From Leptospiraceae bacterium (GTDB lineage: Bacteria; Spirochaetota; Leptospiria; Leptospirales; Leptospiraceae), in NCBI GenBank assembly GCA_017996175.1, contig JAGOHK010000002.1:1-64000 (forward strand): DNA of 64,000 nucleotides, written 5' to 3'. Every line of letters begins with the position of its first letter. Position 1 is the stretch's first letter. A program made the position numbers and the translations under genes. The notes beneath the pieces were generated by a model. The model worked only from the letters and a program-made list of their open reading frames with translations. It was not told where the DNA came from and made no database searches. Below are positions 43,036 through 51,341 of the stretch, in pieces.

Positions 43036-44166
43036 TTGTTAGCCCCTACACGGGTAGAAATTTCCCGTAAAGCAGTTTCCAATAATATAAAAGCATTTCG
43101 CTCTATTTTATCGCCAAATACTCGTTTGGCGGTAGCGATTAAGTCCAATGCCTACGGACACGGAATCGAATTAATGGCAAAGCTAGCCATTGAAAACGGC
43201 GTAGATGTTCTTGCAGTCAACTCACTCGAAGAAGCACTTTTATTAAAAAAGTTTTCCCCTACTCCGATTTTACTTATGGGAGAAGTTCCAAATCTAGAAG
43301 AGCGGCTAACTGACCTTAATCAAAGCAACTTCTGGATTGTCGCTTCTAGACTAAAAGAAATTTTACTTCTTTCTAAACTTTCCAATGAACCAAAGATTCA
43401 TCTCAAGACTGATACGGGAATGGCGCGACTCGGACAATCTGGAAAGGAATTATTCAAACTCTTAGAAGAATTAAAAGCACACAAAGTAAATCTTTCCGGT
43501 CTACTCATGCACTTTGCTAGCACAGAAGATTTTACTGAACACTCCTATTCCATGTTACAACTCAAAACATTTCAAGAGAATATTAAATTCGCAGAAAAAC
43601 AAGGTTTTAGTAACGTCATCCGCCACGCTGCGTCTTCTGCCTCGACAATGCTTTTTAAAGAAGCTCACTTTGATATGGTTCGAGTCGGAATTTCTCTCTA
43701 CGGACTCTGGCCTAGTCTTGAGACAAGGCTTTCTCTTTCTCTCATGGGGAAAAATACTTTTGACTTAATGCCAGTCCTTTCGTGGAAAACAACAATTGTC
43801 CACACAAAAAAAGTTCCGACTGGTTCTTCTATCGGATATGGCTCAACGTTTAAGACCAATTATCCAACAACTCTCGCGGTAATTCCAGTTGGTTACAATG
43901 AAGGATTTGATAGACGGCTATCCAATCAAGGTTATGTTTTAGTCAATGGAGAGCGTGCTCATATCATTGGTCGAGTTTGTATGAACATGAGTATGATTGA
44001 TATTACCCACATTCGAAATGTAAATGTAGGAACCGAAGTCGTCTTAATCGGTCGCTCAGAAAAGGAAACGATTTCTGCGGATACGATCGCTCAACTCACA
44101 GGCACAATTAACTACGATGTGGTTACTCGCATTCATCCGGAGATACCAAGGGTATTGGTGGAATAA
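43036..44166 (+). CDS. alr: Alanine racemase
   Basis: PLP enzyme of 376 residues making D-alanine for peptidoglycan. PLP-lysine is Lys36 in VAIKSNAYGHG; the second catalytic base is Tyr in GSSIGYGSTF (about 267). LMHFASTEDF and GRVCMNMSMIDIT are also conserved. Start is TTG with CTGGAG upstream, tightly coupled to the FmdB-type gene. Full length. Confidence 0.95.
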   Translation: MLAPTRVEISRKAVSNNIKAFRSILSPNTRLAVAIKSNAYGHGIELMAKLAIENGVDVLAVNSLEEALLLKKFSPTPILLMGEVPNLEERLTDLNQSNFWIVASRLKEILLLSKLSNEPKIHLKTDTGMARLGQSGKELFKLLEELKAHKVNLSGLLMHFASTEDFTEHSYSMLQLKTFQENIKFAEKQGFSNVIRHAASSASTMLFKEAHFDMVRVGISLYGLWPSLETRLSLSLMGKNTFDLMPVLSWKTTIVHTKKVPTGSSIGYGSTFKTNYPTTLAVIPVGYNEGFDRRLSNQGYVLVNGERAHIIGRVCMNMSMIDITHIRNVNVGTEVVLIGRSEKETISADTIAQLTGTINYDVVTRIHPEIPRVLVE

Positions 44167-44231
44167 AATGTAATGTTGTAAACTACAGGATATTTAAATT
44201 CGGAAAATATATTTTCAGATTACATAATTCA

Positions 44232-44813
44232 TTACTGAAATTGGTCTAAATCCTCTTTCATTTTTGAAATATCATTGTGTGAGGTCAGATAAATTAATCG
44301 AATACGCAAATCTTTATCTAAAAGATATAATTTATCAGAATGATTCCACTGATTTTCTTCTAAAGATTCATAGAATATTTTATATTTCTTAGTAATAACT
44401 TTTATGGTTTCAGAATCTCCGTAAAGCACCAAGAATTTTTCCCCAAGTTCTTTAGAAAACGCGATAAGTTTTGTTTCTGTGTCTTCTGCTGGATCAATCG
44501 TAATATAGATATAACGAATATCTTTACGAGTAATTTTTTTACTTAATTGCAAAAGATTACTCATTCTTAAAGGACAGAGATTTGGACAGTTCGTATAACC
44601 AAAGTATAGGTAAACTAAATTTCCCTTAATGTCGTTTAATTGAAAGTAACCTCCATTTATATTCTTTAGTTTGAAATCAATAATTTCCTCATTCGTTTCA
44701 ATTCCGTATGATCCACCAAATTGGAAAATGGTATTAAGCTTTACCGCAAAAATTACTGCTCCCAATGAAAGTAATAGTAATAAACCTCCAAAAATGTTTT
44801 TGACAAACTTCAT
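44232..44813 (-). CDS. SCO1/SenC-family copper chaperone/thiol-disulfide protein
   Basis: Membrane-anchored periplasmic protein of 193 residues. One N-terminal helix ([19 protein letters not shown]) then a thioredoxin-like domain with copper-binding [13 protein letters not shown] (CxxxC, about residues 76-80) and the third ligand His in [13 protein letters not shown] (about 157). Sco proteins deliver copper to the CuA site of cytochrome oxidase or act in redox sensing. It overlaps the upstream MCP gene by 4 bp (ATGA), so the two proteins are co-translated; no oxidase gene is in the window. Confidence 0.92.
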   Translation of the reverse strand: MKFVKNIFGGLLLLLSLGAVIFAVKLNTIFQFGGSYGIETNEEIIDFKLKNINGGYFQLNDIKGNLVYLYFGYTNCPNLCPLRMSNLLQLSKKITRKDIRYIYITIDPAEDTETKLIAFSKELGEKFLVLYGDSETIKVITKKYKIFYESLEENQWNHSDKLYLLDKDLRIRLIYLTSHNDISKMKEDLDQFQ

Positions 44814-46306
44814 TTCAACTGGGTTGCTTGAGATTCAATGTCCGATAGGGATGAATAATTAATTTCGATACCTTTTGCCTGTGAAGATGTTCCGGATAAC
44901 ACTTGTTCTACGCTTGCCGCTGTTTCTCCTAATCTTGCAGAAATATCGGAAATTTGTTCTGCGATAATTTTTGATTCATTTTTCAAACCCGATGCAACCA
45001 AATTAATATTTGCAATGCCTTTTAATAACTTTTCAATATTTGAATTGATGTAATGAAATGTCTTTTCACTTTCGATAGAATAACTATGAATACCCCCTAC
45101 AGAAGAGGAACCTTTCTGAACATCATCATATACTGATTTAATTTGAGATTGTATATTTACAACAATGCCAGTAATTTTTTTTGCAGAGTCTGAGCTTTGA
45201 AAAGCAAGTTTGCCTATCTCTTCAGCTACTACGGAGAAACCCCGTCCGTATTCGCCGGCTCTAGCTGCTTCAATTGCAGCGTTTAAAGCTAAAAGATTTG
45301 TTTTAGAGGAAATACTAGTAATTGTCTCAACAATCGAAGCAATTTCTTTGTTTTGCCCTTCTAAATTTGAAATAGTTTGTTTTGTTGCTTTCATCCCTTG
45401 ATCGACAGAATCAATAGACTTAACTAGATACCCCATTTTTTCTAAACCAACTATAACTTCCCTGTTCACTTGATTCGATTCATCCTTGATTTCCATCGAA
45501 CTTAACGCCATAAGCTCTACATTTTCAGTCATCTTGCTTATAGCTTCAGTAATTCGTTCAATAGTAACAGATTCAAAATCTGTACCTTTTGCGATTTCTC
45601 TCATTGCATTTTCAGTTTCTTTGAGAGCAATCGCAGATTCGCTTGTATTTTTTTTCAATGAACTTAGAGCGGAAATGATTTCTGTAGAAATGGATTTTTT
45701 TTTGGAAGATTCATTCTCCATATTAGACAAAATACTTTGTAGATGAATTTGAATATTTTCTAATTCAGATTTTTTTCTAACAGACAAAAAGCTAAGAAGC
45801 ATCAAGGGAATAGCAGTGATTACAACCGCAATCGCATGAATGATAAATGTTCCCCATGCACCAAACTGCGAATTTCCGCTAACTGTATGACTAAAAATTA
45901 ATCCGGGTTCAATTGCTACGAATACAAGGTGATGTACAGCATAAAGAACACTTATATAGAGAATAATTTTCCAGTCATGATATAGGGCAATGATAGCCAT
46001 AGTGAATGCAAAATGAAAATGTAAAGATTCAAGTCCGGAAGATCCATATACAAAATAGGAAAAATAATAAACTAAAATTGTTGTAAAAGTATAACGATTT
46101 AGGACAGCCCCTGCATTAAAAACATACAACGCGTGAGCACCTGCAGTTAACAAAAACGCAATGAAAAGTAAAACCCCTACTGGCAACACTGCAATCGTAA
46201 AATAAAAAACACAAGCTAAGAAAAAGTTAATCCATAAAGATATTACAATCTTAAAGTCTGCTTCTTTGATATCATTTGATTTGTCAATTAGTGCCTCAGT
46301 AGTCAT
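44810..46306 (-). CDS. Methyl-accepting chemotaxis protein with His-rich membrane sensor
   Basis: Receptor of 498 residues without a periplasmic sensor. Residues ~20-185 form six membrane helices with a striking His pattern: [23 protein letters not shown] and YAVHHLVFV, spaced over adjacent helices as in membrane-embedded sensors thought to bind haem or metal. The cytoplasmic part is a full signalling coil; the hairpin tip reads [20 protein letters not shown], which is canonical. Overlap with a Sco gene suggests that copper, haem or electron-transport state is the stimulus; this is inference. Confidence 0.9.
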   Translation of the reverse strand: MTTEALIDKSNDIKEADFKIVISLWINFFLACVFYFTIAVLPVGVLLFIAFLLTAGAHALYVFNAGAVLNRYTFTTILVYYFSYFVYGSSGLESLHFHFAFTMAIIALYHDWKIILYISVLYAVHHLVFVAIEPGLIFSHTVSGNSQFGAWGTFIIHAIAVVITAIPLMLLSFLSVRKKSELENIQIHLQSILSNMENESSKKKSISTEIISALSSLKKNTSESAIALKETENAMREIAKGTDFESVTIERITEAISKMTENVELMALSSMEIKDESNQVNREVIVGLEKMGYLVKSIDSVDQGMKATKQTISNLEGQNKEIASIVETITSISSKTNLLALNAAIEAARAGEYGRGFSVVAEEIGKLAFQSSDSAKKITGIVVNIQSQIKSVYDDVQKGSSSVGGIHSYSIESEKTFHYINSNIEKLLKGIANINLVASGLKNESKIIAEQISDISARLGETAASVEQVLSGTSSQAKGIEINYSSLSDIESQATQLK

Positions 46307-46443
46307 ATCGTAAATTAACCCTCTTGAATATTTAGTTTTGTTCTAATGTAATTACTATCGGCTAATATAGTATTTTGATATCTTTTTTGAAATCAAAATC
46401 CCAGAAAAACTATCCTTTGCTACAGTTATCTATTGTTTGAAAT

Positions 46444-46457
46444 TTCTGAATTCAGAA
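46444..46457. other. Perfect 14-bp palindrome TTCTGAATTCAGAA
   Basis: Perfect palindrome 17 bp downstream of the lipoprotein stop and about 140 bp upstream of the MCP start. It may be an operator for the MCP gene or a hairpin ending the lipoprotein transcript. A second inverted repeat, TTTTGAT/ATCAAAA (46373-46379, 46392-46398), lies nearer the MCP gene. Confidence 0.4.
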
Positions 46458-46474
46458 TTCCTGAATGCCAAATG

Positions 46475-47113
46475 TTATTCCGTTATAAACATACTTGGAT
46501 CAATTTCTTGCAATTTCGCTTGCGGTATACCAGTGTATGCCTCCATCAATTCCTTCTGATGTCGTTTGATGATTTCTAAGTCATGTCGATTTGTAAGAGG
46601 ACGAACAATGCTCATGGAAATATCCGCATACTTTTTGTTATGCGCCCAATTATCCAATATTTCTTGCCTTGCTTTTCTTAATTCAGCTTTGGTTTCTTCC
46701 GGGACATCTGGATTGGCGATTGCTTCATCCATTTGTTTGACACCGTTATCCGTCATCCCTTTAAACCTTTCAATTTCTAATTCGCCCTGCGACACATTCC
46801 ACGCCCAAGCAATCTTGGCATTTACCTTTACAAATTCAAAATAATCTTTAAAACCAGCCTCTTTAATCACTCCGTCAATTTCATTATAAAGTTCAATCCC
46901 TGTCGCCTCACTTTCCCCTTTCTCCGCCAGTTTTTGTGGAATGCCTGGACCCAACTTATGTAATGCCTTTACCGCTTTAATATATTTCTCAATTAATTCA
47001 TCCGAAAGAACCACACCGGAAACATTTTGATCGTAAATCTCATAGATTTTTTTACAATGAAAAGAAAAAGATAGAAGTAAAATACTTAAAATAAAAATCA
47101 AAAAACGATTCAT
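46475..47113 (-). CDS. Predicted lipoprotein, helical
   Basis: Protein of 212 residues with signal peptide and lipobox SFHC (Cys about residue 20). The mature part is highly charged and alpha-helical (KALHKLGPGIPQKLAEKG, DVPEETKAELRKARQEIL). No family recognised. Divergent from the gene at 47180. Confidence 0.6.
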   Translation of the reverse strand: MNRFLIFILSILLLSFSFHCKKIYEIYDQNVSGVVLSDELIEKYIKAVKALHKLGPGIPQKLAEKGESEATGIELYNEIDGVIKEAGFKDYFEFVKVNAKIAWAWNVSQGELEIERFKGMTDNGVKQMDEAIANPDVPEETKAELRKARQEILDNWAHNKKYADISMSIVRPLTNRHDLEIIKRHQKELMEAYTGIPQAKLQEIDPSMFITE

Positions 47114-47179
47114 AAAATTCTCCTTTAATATGCGAAATGAGTTGCCAAAATAACTCTAATACTTAGAATTCTGATTTCA

Positions 47180-48280
47180 ATGACAAAAAATATTTCTAGG
47201 ATAAATTTTAGAAGTAACGTTACTTTGAAATTTTTACGTTACCTCAGTCAGTTTTTTTTTAAGGATGTGAAATACTATTTACAAACGGGAATGCATTCTG
47301 TCCAGACATTACCCTACCCATGCACGGTTTTAGTGAACAATGTTGAAGAAAGAGATATTCTACTTGTAGGGTTTTTAGCAAAGTTATTTCGTTTGAAAGC
47401 CCGACTCTATTTCCCAGTTCAAAGAAATTTGCCAGAAAGAGAATTCCCATTCGAAACAAAATCAACTTGGAAAAAAATCATAAAAGCGGGTATTCTGCAT
47501 TTATCGCTAATACCTATTTGTCTACGCCTAGTAGGTGGAAAGTATCTTAAAAAAGATCTTTTCAACTTACTTAGAACCATACGCAGAAGCACATCCGTGT
47601 CTATTTACGAAAAATTCGAATCTTTCAAAAATCAAATAGCAAAACGTAAGACTTTCGTTTTCTTCGGAAGCGAACTAGGAATTGGGGAGGGTGACTTGGA
47701 AAATACAAGTGGGATTTTACGAATGTTCAACAAAAAAAATCCAGACATGAATTACATTCAAATCACGCTTACTTATGATTACCTGCTTTCAAAAGAAGGG
47801 ATAGTTCATATTAGCCACGGTGGATTATTCCAAATGAAACCCGAGAAAACAATTTCTTCCATTGCCGCTACTTTGAAATTAAAACGTGCTCTTAGCACAA
47901 CAGTTACTCCGGGAAATTTATTTGCATTCGGAATTTATTCCCCTGAGGTGCAAAGCGGAGTTTCACGGCACTACTTGTTTTATAAAATGGAAAGGTTAGC
48001 AAATGTAATTTACAGAGAGAAAATATGTAATATCTCTAGAGAATGTTTGGAAATGTCCTACGATGAATTATTTGCTGAGATTCTATATAATGCGAAACAA
48101 GAGGAATTTATTAAATACGAAAAAGAAACGAAACAATATTATGGTACGAATAAACTTTATTATTTCAAAAAAACCAAGTATACAAAACAAGAAAATATTT
48201 ACAGATACCATTATATGCAATTGGCTTTATTTCACAAAAAATTTAGACAAATCTGGACGGAGATAGAAGTCTACGACTAA
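47180..48280 (+). CDS. Protein of unknown function, acyltransferase-like size
   Basis: Basic protein of 366 residues without signal peptide. A hydrophobic stretch (IIKAGILHLSLIPICLRLVGG) lies near residue 105, and the sequence 'FVFFGSELGIGEGDLE' and 'TPGNLFAFGIYSPE' follow. General shape recalls lysophospholipid acyltransferase-like proteins, but the HxxxxD motif is absent. I cannot assign a function. Confidence 0.5.
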   Translation: MTKNISRINFRSNVTLKFLRYLSQFFFKDVKYYLQTGMHSVQTLPYPCTVLVNNVEERDILLVGFLAKLFRLKARLYFPVQRNLPEREFPFETKSTWKKIIKAGILHLSLIPICLRLVGGKYLKKDLFNLLRTIRRSTSVSIYEKFESFKNQIAKRKTFVFFGSELGIGEGDLENTSGILRMFNKKNPDMNYIQITLTYDYLLSKEGIVHISHGGLFQMKPEKTISSIAATLKLKRALSTTVTPGNLFAFGIYSPEVQSGVSRHYLFYKMERLANVIYREKICNISRECLEMSYDELFAEILYNAKQEEFIKYEKETKQYYGTNKLYYFKKTKYTKQENIYRYHYMQLALFHKKFRQIWTEIEVYD

Positions 48281-48328
48281 AAATTCAATTGCAAGACAAG
48301 TTAAACTCCATATTGTAGCAATTATCTT

Positions 48329-49705
48329 ATGAGTATTCCAAAAATTCAACTGCCAAGAAAGGCAACCTACACCAGATTAGAAGAAAATATACAATTCTTT
48401 GAGTTGTTTCAGAAAATTGAACGACAATTCCCAAATTGTTTTCTTCTAGAATCCATGGAGAAAGAAAGTTATGATTCTCGTTACTCCATTCTTGGATTTG
48501 ATCCAGATCATATCGTTTATGGGAAAGAAAAATCTCTATTCATTGACAACATCGAATACAAATGTGATAATCCGTATTATGCGCTCAGAGAAGTCATTCC
48601 GACTGACGTTCTTTCTGTAAATTATGCAGGGGGGCTAGTCGGTTTTATCTGCTATGAAGGTATGAATTACTTTGAACCTTCATTAAACTTAGAGACACAT
48701 AAAGACTTTCCTACATTTCAATTTGGAGTCTATCTGGATGGAATCATATTAGATAAAATGACTGGCGAAATCTTTTACTTTTATTATGAAAAAAATCGAA
48801 TCGAACAAGTAAAAGAAATTATCAAACAACCCAACATTAGCGAAAAATCTTATAAGACAAAGATTGAATTTATTCGCTATACTCTTTCCGAAGAAGAGCA
48901 TAAACAAAAAGTTTCGCAAGTTCTAGAAGAAGTTAAAGCAGGTAATACATTCCAATGCCAAATAGGTCTAAAAGCAGAATATAAAATTACAGGTGATACG
49001 TTTCCAATCTACCAGGAGCTAAGAGATGTAAACCCCTCCCCGCACATGTATTATCTCAAATTCGGAGACAAAAAAATCATCGGTGCAAGTCCTGAATTAC
49101 TATTTCGTTTACGAAATGGGGAAATGGAAACTTTTCCACTCGCAGGCTCCATCAAACGAGGGTTATCCGCAGAAGAAGATATTCAGCTTGCAAGAACCTT
49201 ACTCAACGATCCAAAAGAAATTGCAGAACATAATATGCTAGTAGATTTACATCGTAATGATTTAGGCAGAGTAGCGAAATTTGGAACTGTAAAAGTTCGC
49301 AAATTAATGGAAATTAAAAAATACAGTCATATCCAACATATTTCTAGCGAAGTAATTGGGATTATCAAAAAAGGAGAAGATATGTTCTCAGGGCTTGCTT
49401 CTTCGTTTCCGGCAGGAACACTTTCAGGTGCTCCTAAAATTGAATCCATGAAAATCATCCAACGAATTGAAAATAATCCAAGAGGACCCTATGGCGGTGC
49501 ACTTGGTCATTTTGGATTTAACGGCAACTGCACATTTGCTATACCAATCAGAACTCTATTTGTCGCCGGCGAATACGCATATACCCAAGCCTCCGGCGGA
49601 ATCGTCTACGACTCATTACCCGCTAGTGAGTATCAGGAAATCAAAAACAAACTAGGTGCACAAGAAAAAGTTTTAAATTCTTTTATTTCAAGAAAGGTAT
49701 TATAA
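48329..49705 (+). CDS. trpE: Anthranilate synthase component I
   Basis: Chorismate-using enzyme of 458 residues. C-terminal catalytic core: GNTFQCQIGLKAEY, GASPELLFRLR, FPLAGSIKRG, NDPKEIAEHNMLVDLHRNDLG, FPAGTLSGAPKIESM and GPYGGALGHFGFNG. The PLAG box has Ala where aminodeoxychorismate synthase (PabB) has the active-site Lys of PIKGT, which favours TrpE. It is 13 bp upstream of the glutaminase subunit. No other trp gene follows. Confidence 0.85.
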   Translation: MSIPKIQLPRKATYTRLEENIQFFELFQKIERQFPNCFLLESMEKESYDSRYSILGFDPDHIVYGKEKSLFIDNIEYKCDNPYYALREVIPTDVLSVNYAGGLVGFICYEGMNYFEPSLNLETHKDFPTFQFGVYLDGIILDKMTGEIFYFYYEKNRIEQVKEIIKQPNISEKSYKTKIEFIRYTLSEEEHKQKVSQVLEEVKAGNTFQCQIGLKAEYKITGDTFPIYQELRDVNPSPHMYYLKFGDKKIIGASPELLFRLRNGEMETFPLAGSIKRGLSAEEDIQLARTLLNDPKEIAEHNMLVDLHRNDLGRVAKFGTVKVRKLMEIKKYSHIQHISSEVIGIIKKGEDMFSGLASSFPAGTLSGAPKIESMKIIQRIENNPRGPYGGALGHFGFNGNCTFAIPIRTLFVAGEYAYTQASGGIVYDSLPASEYQEIKNKLGAQEKVLNSFISRKVL

Positions 49706-49718
49706 TAAGGAAAAGACT

Positions 49719-50330
49719 ATGAAAGTATTATTAATTGATAATTATGATTCCTTTACTTACAATCTATACCAATACGTTGGGGAAATTTTAGAAAATCTAG
49801 AAAAACCCTTTACATTTCACGTAATTCGTAACGACGAAAAGACGATCGAAGAAATTAAAAACGAAAACTACGATCGAATTATTATTTCGCCGGGTCCTGG
49901 TGATTCCAAAGATAAAGAATACTTTGGAGTATGCGCTGATGTATTATTAGATTTAGGCAAAACTACTCCCGTGTTAGGTGTTTGCCTAGGAATGCAGGGA
50001 ATTGCTCATTATTATGGCGGAAAAGTGGTTAGAGCCTATTTACCCAAACATGGAAAAACAAATACAATTAGCCATGACGAAAGAGGAGTATTTCTTGGTT
50101 TGCCGCAAGATATAGAGGTTATGCGTTATCATTCGCTAGTAGTTGAATACAACTCTCTTCCGAGCTGTCTTACCATCACCGCAAAAATTGTAACAAAAGA
50201 AGCAGGAATAGAAATAATGGGGCTTCGCCATAACGAATTCCCAATTGAAGGAATCCAATTTCATCCTGAGTCCTTTGCGACAGAAGGTGGAAAGAAAATG
50301 TTAGAAAATTTTATTTCACAAACCGCTTGA
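49719..50330 (+). CDS. trpG: Anthranilate/aminodeoxychorismate synthase glutaminase component
   Basis: Class I glutamine amidotransferase of 203 residues. Triad: Cys in VLGVCLGMQGIAH (about 88), His and Glu in GIQFHPESF (about 180). LIDNYDSFTYNLYQY and ISPGPGD are the TrpG/PabA signature. It provides ammonia to the TrpE above and may be shared with folate synthesis, as in other bacteria with one such subunit. Its stop TGA overlaps a possible -35 (TTGACT, 50327-50332) of the RNA that follows. Confidence 0.9.
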   Translation: MKVLLIDNYDSFTYNLYQYVGEILENLEKPFTFHVIRNDEKTIEEIKNENYDRIIISPGPGDSKDKEYFGVCADVLLDLGKTTPVLGVCLGMQGIAHYYGGKVVRAYLPKHGKTNTISHDERGVFLGLPQDIEVMRYHSLVVEYNSLPSCLTITAKIVTKEAGIEIMGLRHNEFPIEGIQFHPESFATEGGKKMLENFISQTA

Positions 50331-50380
50331 CTTTTTTTGTGCGCCATATAGGGTGTAAGCACACAAAAGGAGGTGGTCTA

Positions 50381-50425
50381 GTGAATTATTATATGTCAAT
50401 GACTAGTGAGGTGACTCTGCTCTAG
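50381..50425 (+). CDS. Possible 14-codon leader peptide
   Basis: GTG start seven bases after a perfect AAGGAGGTG ribosome site, ending at TAG. The peptide reads M-N-Y-Y-M-S-M-T-S-E-V-T-L-L. It contains no Trp, so it is not a classical trp leader, though it lies right after trpG. The stop codon is inside the first hairpin/T-run, so ribosome position could decide folding. Confidence 0.35.
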   Translation: MNYYMSMTSEVTLL

Positions 50426-50488
50426 GTTTTTTTCTTGGTTGCATAGCTTCCTAAGAGAAAGCCTTTTGCAAATCCAAGAGCATCACCG

Positions 50489-50552
50489 ACCTCCTTTAGT
50501 TCTCGAATTTTAGTCACTCGAGGCATCGTGCAGTCGCTACGGGAGGTTTTTT
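50489..50552 (+). terminator. Intrinsic terminator candidate, ACCTCC/GGAGGT with T-run
   Basis: ACCTCC (50489-50494) pairs with GGAGGT (50542-50547), enclosing a CTCGA/TCGAG hairpin; T-run 50547-50552. The left arm is also complementary to the AAAGGAGGT ribosome site upstream, so terminator and anti-terminator are exclusive. Confidence 0.5.
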
Positions 50553-50620
50553 ACTTTCACATCCCAAAATTCTTTTCCTTCTAAAAAATTTATTATCAAA
50601 ATAAAAAAATTCTCAAGCTA

Positions 50621-51298
50621 ATGAGAAACGTACCGATAGGTCATATTGTGAAACTAGACAGCATTGATTCCATTCAGTCCGTAATGCAAAGAATAAAAGA
50701 AATTTCTCAATTTACACAGGACATCGAAAAAAATTCTTCTGAAAACATAAATCAATTTTCACAAAAACCTGAATTTGCAAAGGAGTTAGATCTTGCACTT
50801 GGAATGAAAAATCCAAATGAACAAGTTGGCTCAATTCATCTAAATACTCTCCCACCAAAAGTAGAACCAATTCGAGACAATGAACTTGCCGAAATTCATA
50901 AGACAAAATCAAATAAGCCTCGTACTATAACAGATATTATCCAGACAGAAGCGAAAGCTAAAGGGCTCGATCCTGACTTAGTAAAGGCAGTGATTAAGGC
51001 AGAGTCTAATTTTAATCCTAAAGCTGAATCTCCGAAAGGAGCTATGGGGCTAATGCAACTTATGCCCGATACGGCAGAAGAATTAGGAGTTAAGAATCCA
51101 TTTGACCCAGCGCAAAATATAAAAGGTGGAACAAAGTATTTAAAAGAATTACTCGACACTTTTAAAGACAAAGACTTGGCGGTAGCAGCTTACAATGCAG
51201 GTCCTGGTGCAGTTCGAAAATACAAGGGAATTCCTCCCTACTCCGAAACCAAAGGTTATGTGAAAAAAGTAAATACTTTCCTAAACGAATATAGGTAA
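50621..51298 (+). CDS. Lytic transglycosylase (SLT domain)
   Basis: Protein of 225 residues with a C-terminal SLT/goose-lysozyme-like domain (about 105-222): VIKAESNFNPKAESPKGAMG has the catalytic Glu, GLMQLMPDTAEELGV and AVAAYNAGPGAV the other two signatures. The first ~100 residues are low-complexity and there is no obvious signal peptide, as in flagellar or septal muramidases exported by other routes. It lies 69 bp after the T-run of the structured RNA and could be its target. Confidence 0.87.
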   Translation: MRNVPIGHIVKLDSIDSIQSVMQRIKEISQFTQDIEKNSSENINQFSQKPEFAKELDLALGMKNPNEQVGSIHLNTLPPKVEPIRDNELAEIHKTKSNKPRTITDIIQTEAKAKGLDPDLVKAVIKAESNFNPKAESPKGAMGLMQLMPDTAEELGVKNPFDPAQNIKGGTKYLKELLDTFKDKDLAVAAYNAGPGAVRKYKGIPPYSETKGYVKKVNTFLNEYR

Positions 51299-51302
51299 TA
51301 AT

Positions 51303-51341
51303 AATTGTTAATTGTTAATTGTTAATTGTTAATTGTTAATT
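51303..51341. repeat. Tandem heptamer AATTGTT, five copies
   Basis: Five perfect copies plus AATT at the 3' junction of two convergent genes. Because seven is not a multiple of three, the repeat reads all frames; the minus-strand lipoprotein gene ends within it (last codons T-I-N-N then TAA). Changes in copy number would alter that C-terminus. Confidence 0.9.

Larger units (their letters stand above)
50360..50552 (+). ncRNA. Candidate structured leader RNA or small RNA upstream of the transglycosylase gene
   Basis: No family recognised. Elements in order: AAAGGAGGT (50366-50374); CTAGT/ACTAG hairpin (50379-50383, 50402-50406); CTAG/CTAG hairpin ending in T7 (50403-50433); a long stem TCTTGG-TTGCA with TGCAA-AT-CCAAGA (50433-50443, 50467-50479) capped by GCTT/AAGC; ACCTCCTTT (50489-50497), perfectly complementary to the first block; CTCGA/TCGAG hairpin; and GGAGGT plus T-run (50542-50552), complementary to ACCTCC. 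The first and last blocks compete for the middle one, as in an attenuator. A possible promoter is TTGACT/TAGGGT. Confidence 0.5.

Noticed and set aside
42885-43070. Alternative frame across the FmdB/alr junction
   Set aside because: The zinc-ribbon start and the alr start with good ribosome sites explain this region; the extra frame spans both.
48329-49705. PabB (aminodeoxychorismate synthase) instead of TrpE
   Set aside because: The position of the PabB active-site Lys (PIKGT) is Ala here (PLAGS). Dual use in folate synthesis is not excluded.
50381-50425. Classical trp attenuator peptide
   Set aside because: It lies after trpG rather than before trpE and has no Trp codon.
50360-50552. Known riboswitch, 6S RNA or tmRNA
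   Set aside because: I compared it by eye with c-di-AMP (ydaO), c-di-GMP, TPP, cobalamin, SAM, THF and guanidine riboswitches and with 6S/tmRNA hallmarks; no consensus blocks match. Kept as an unclassified structured RNA.
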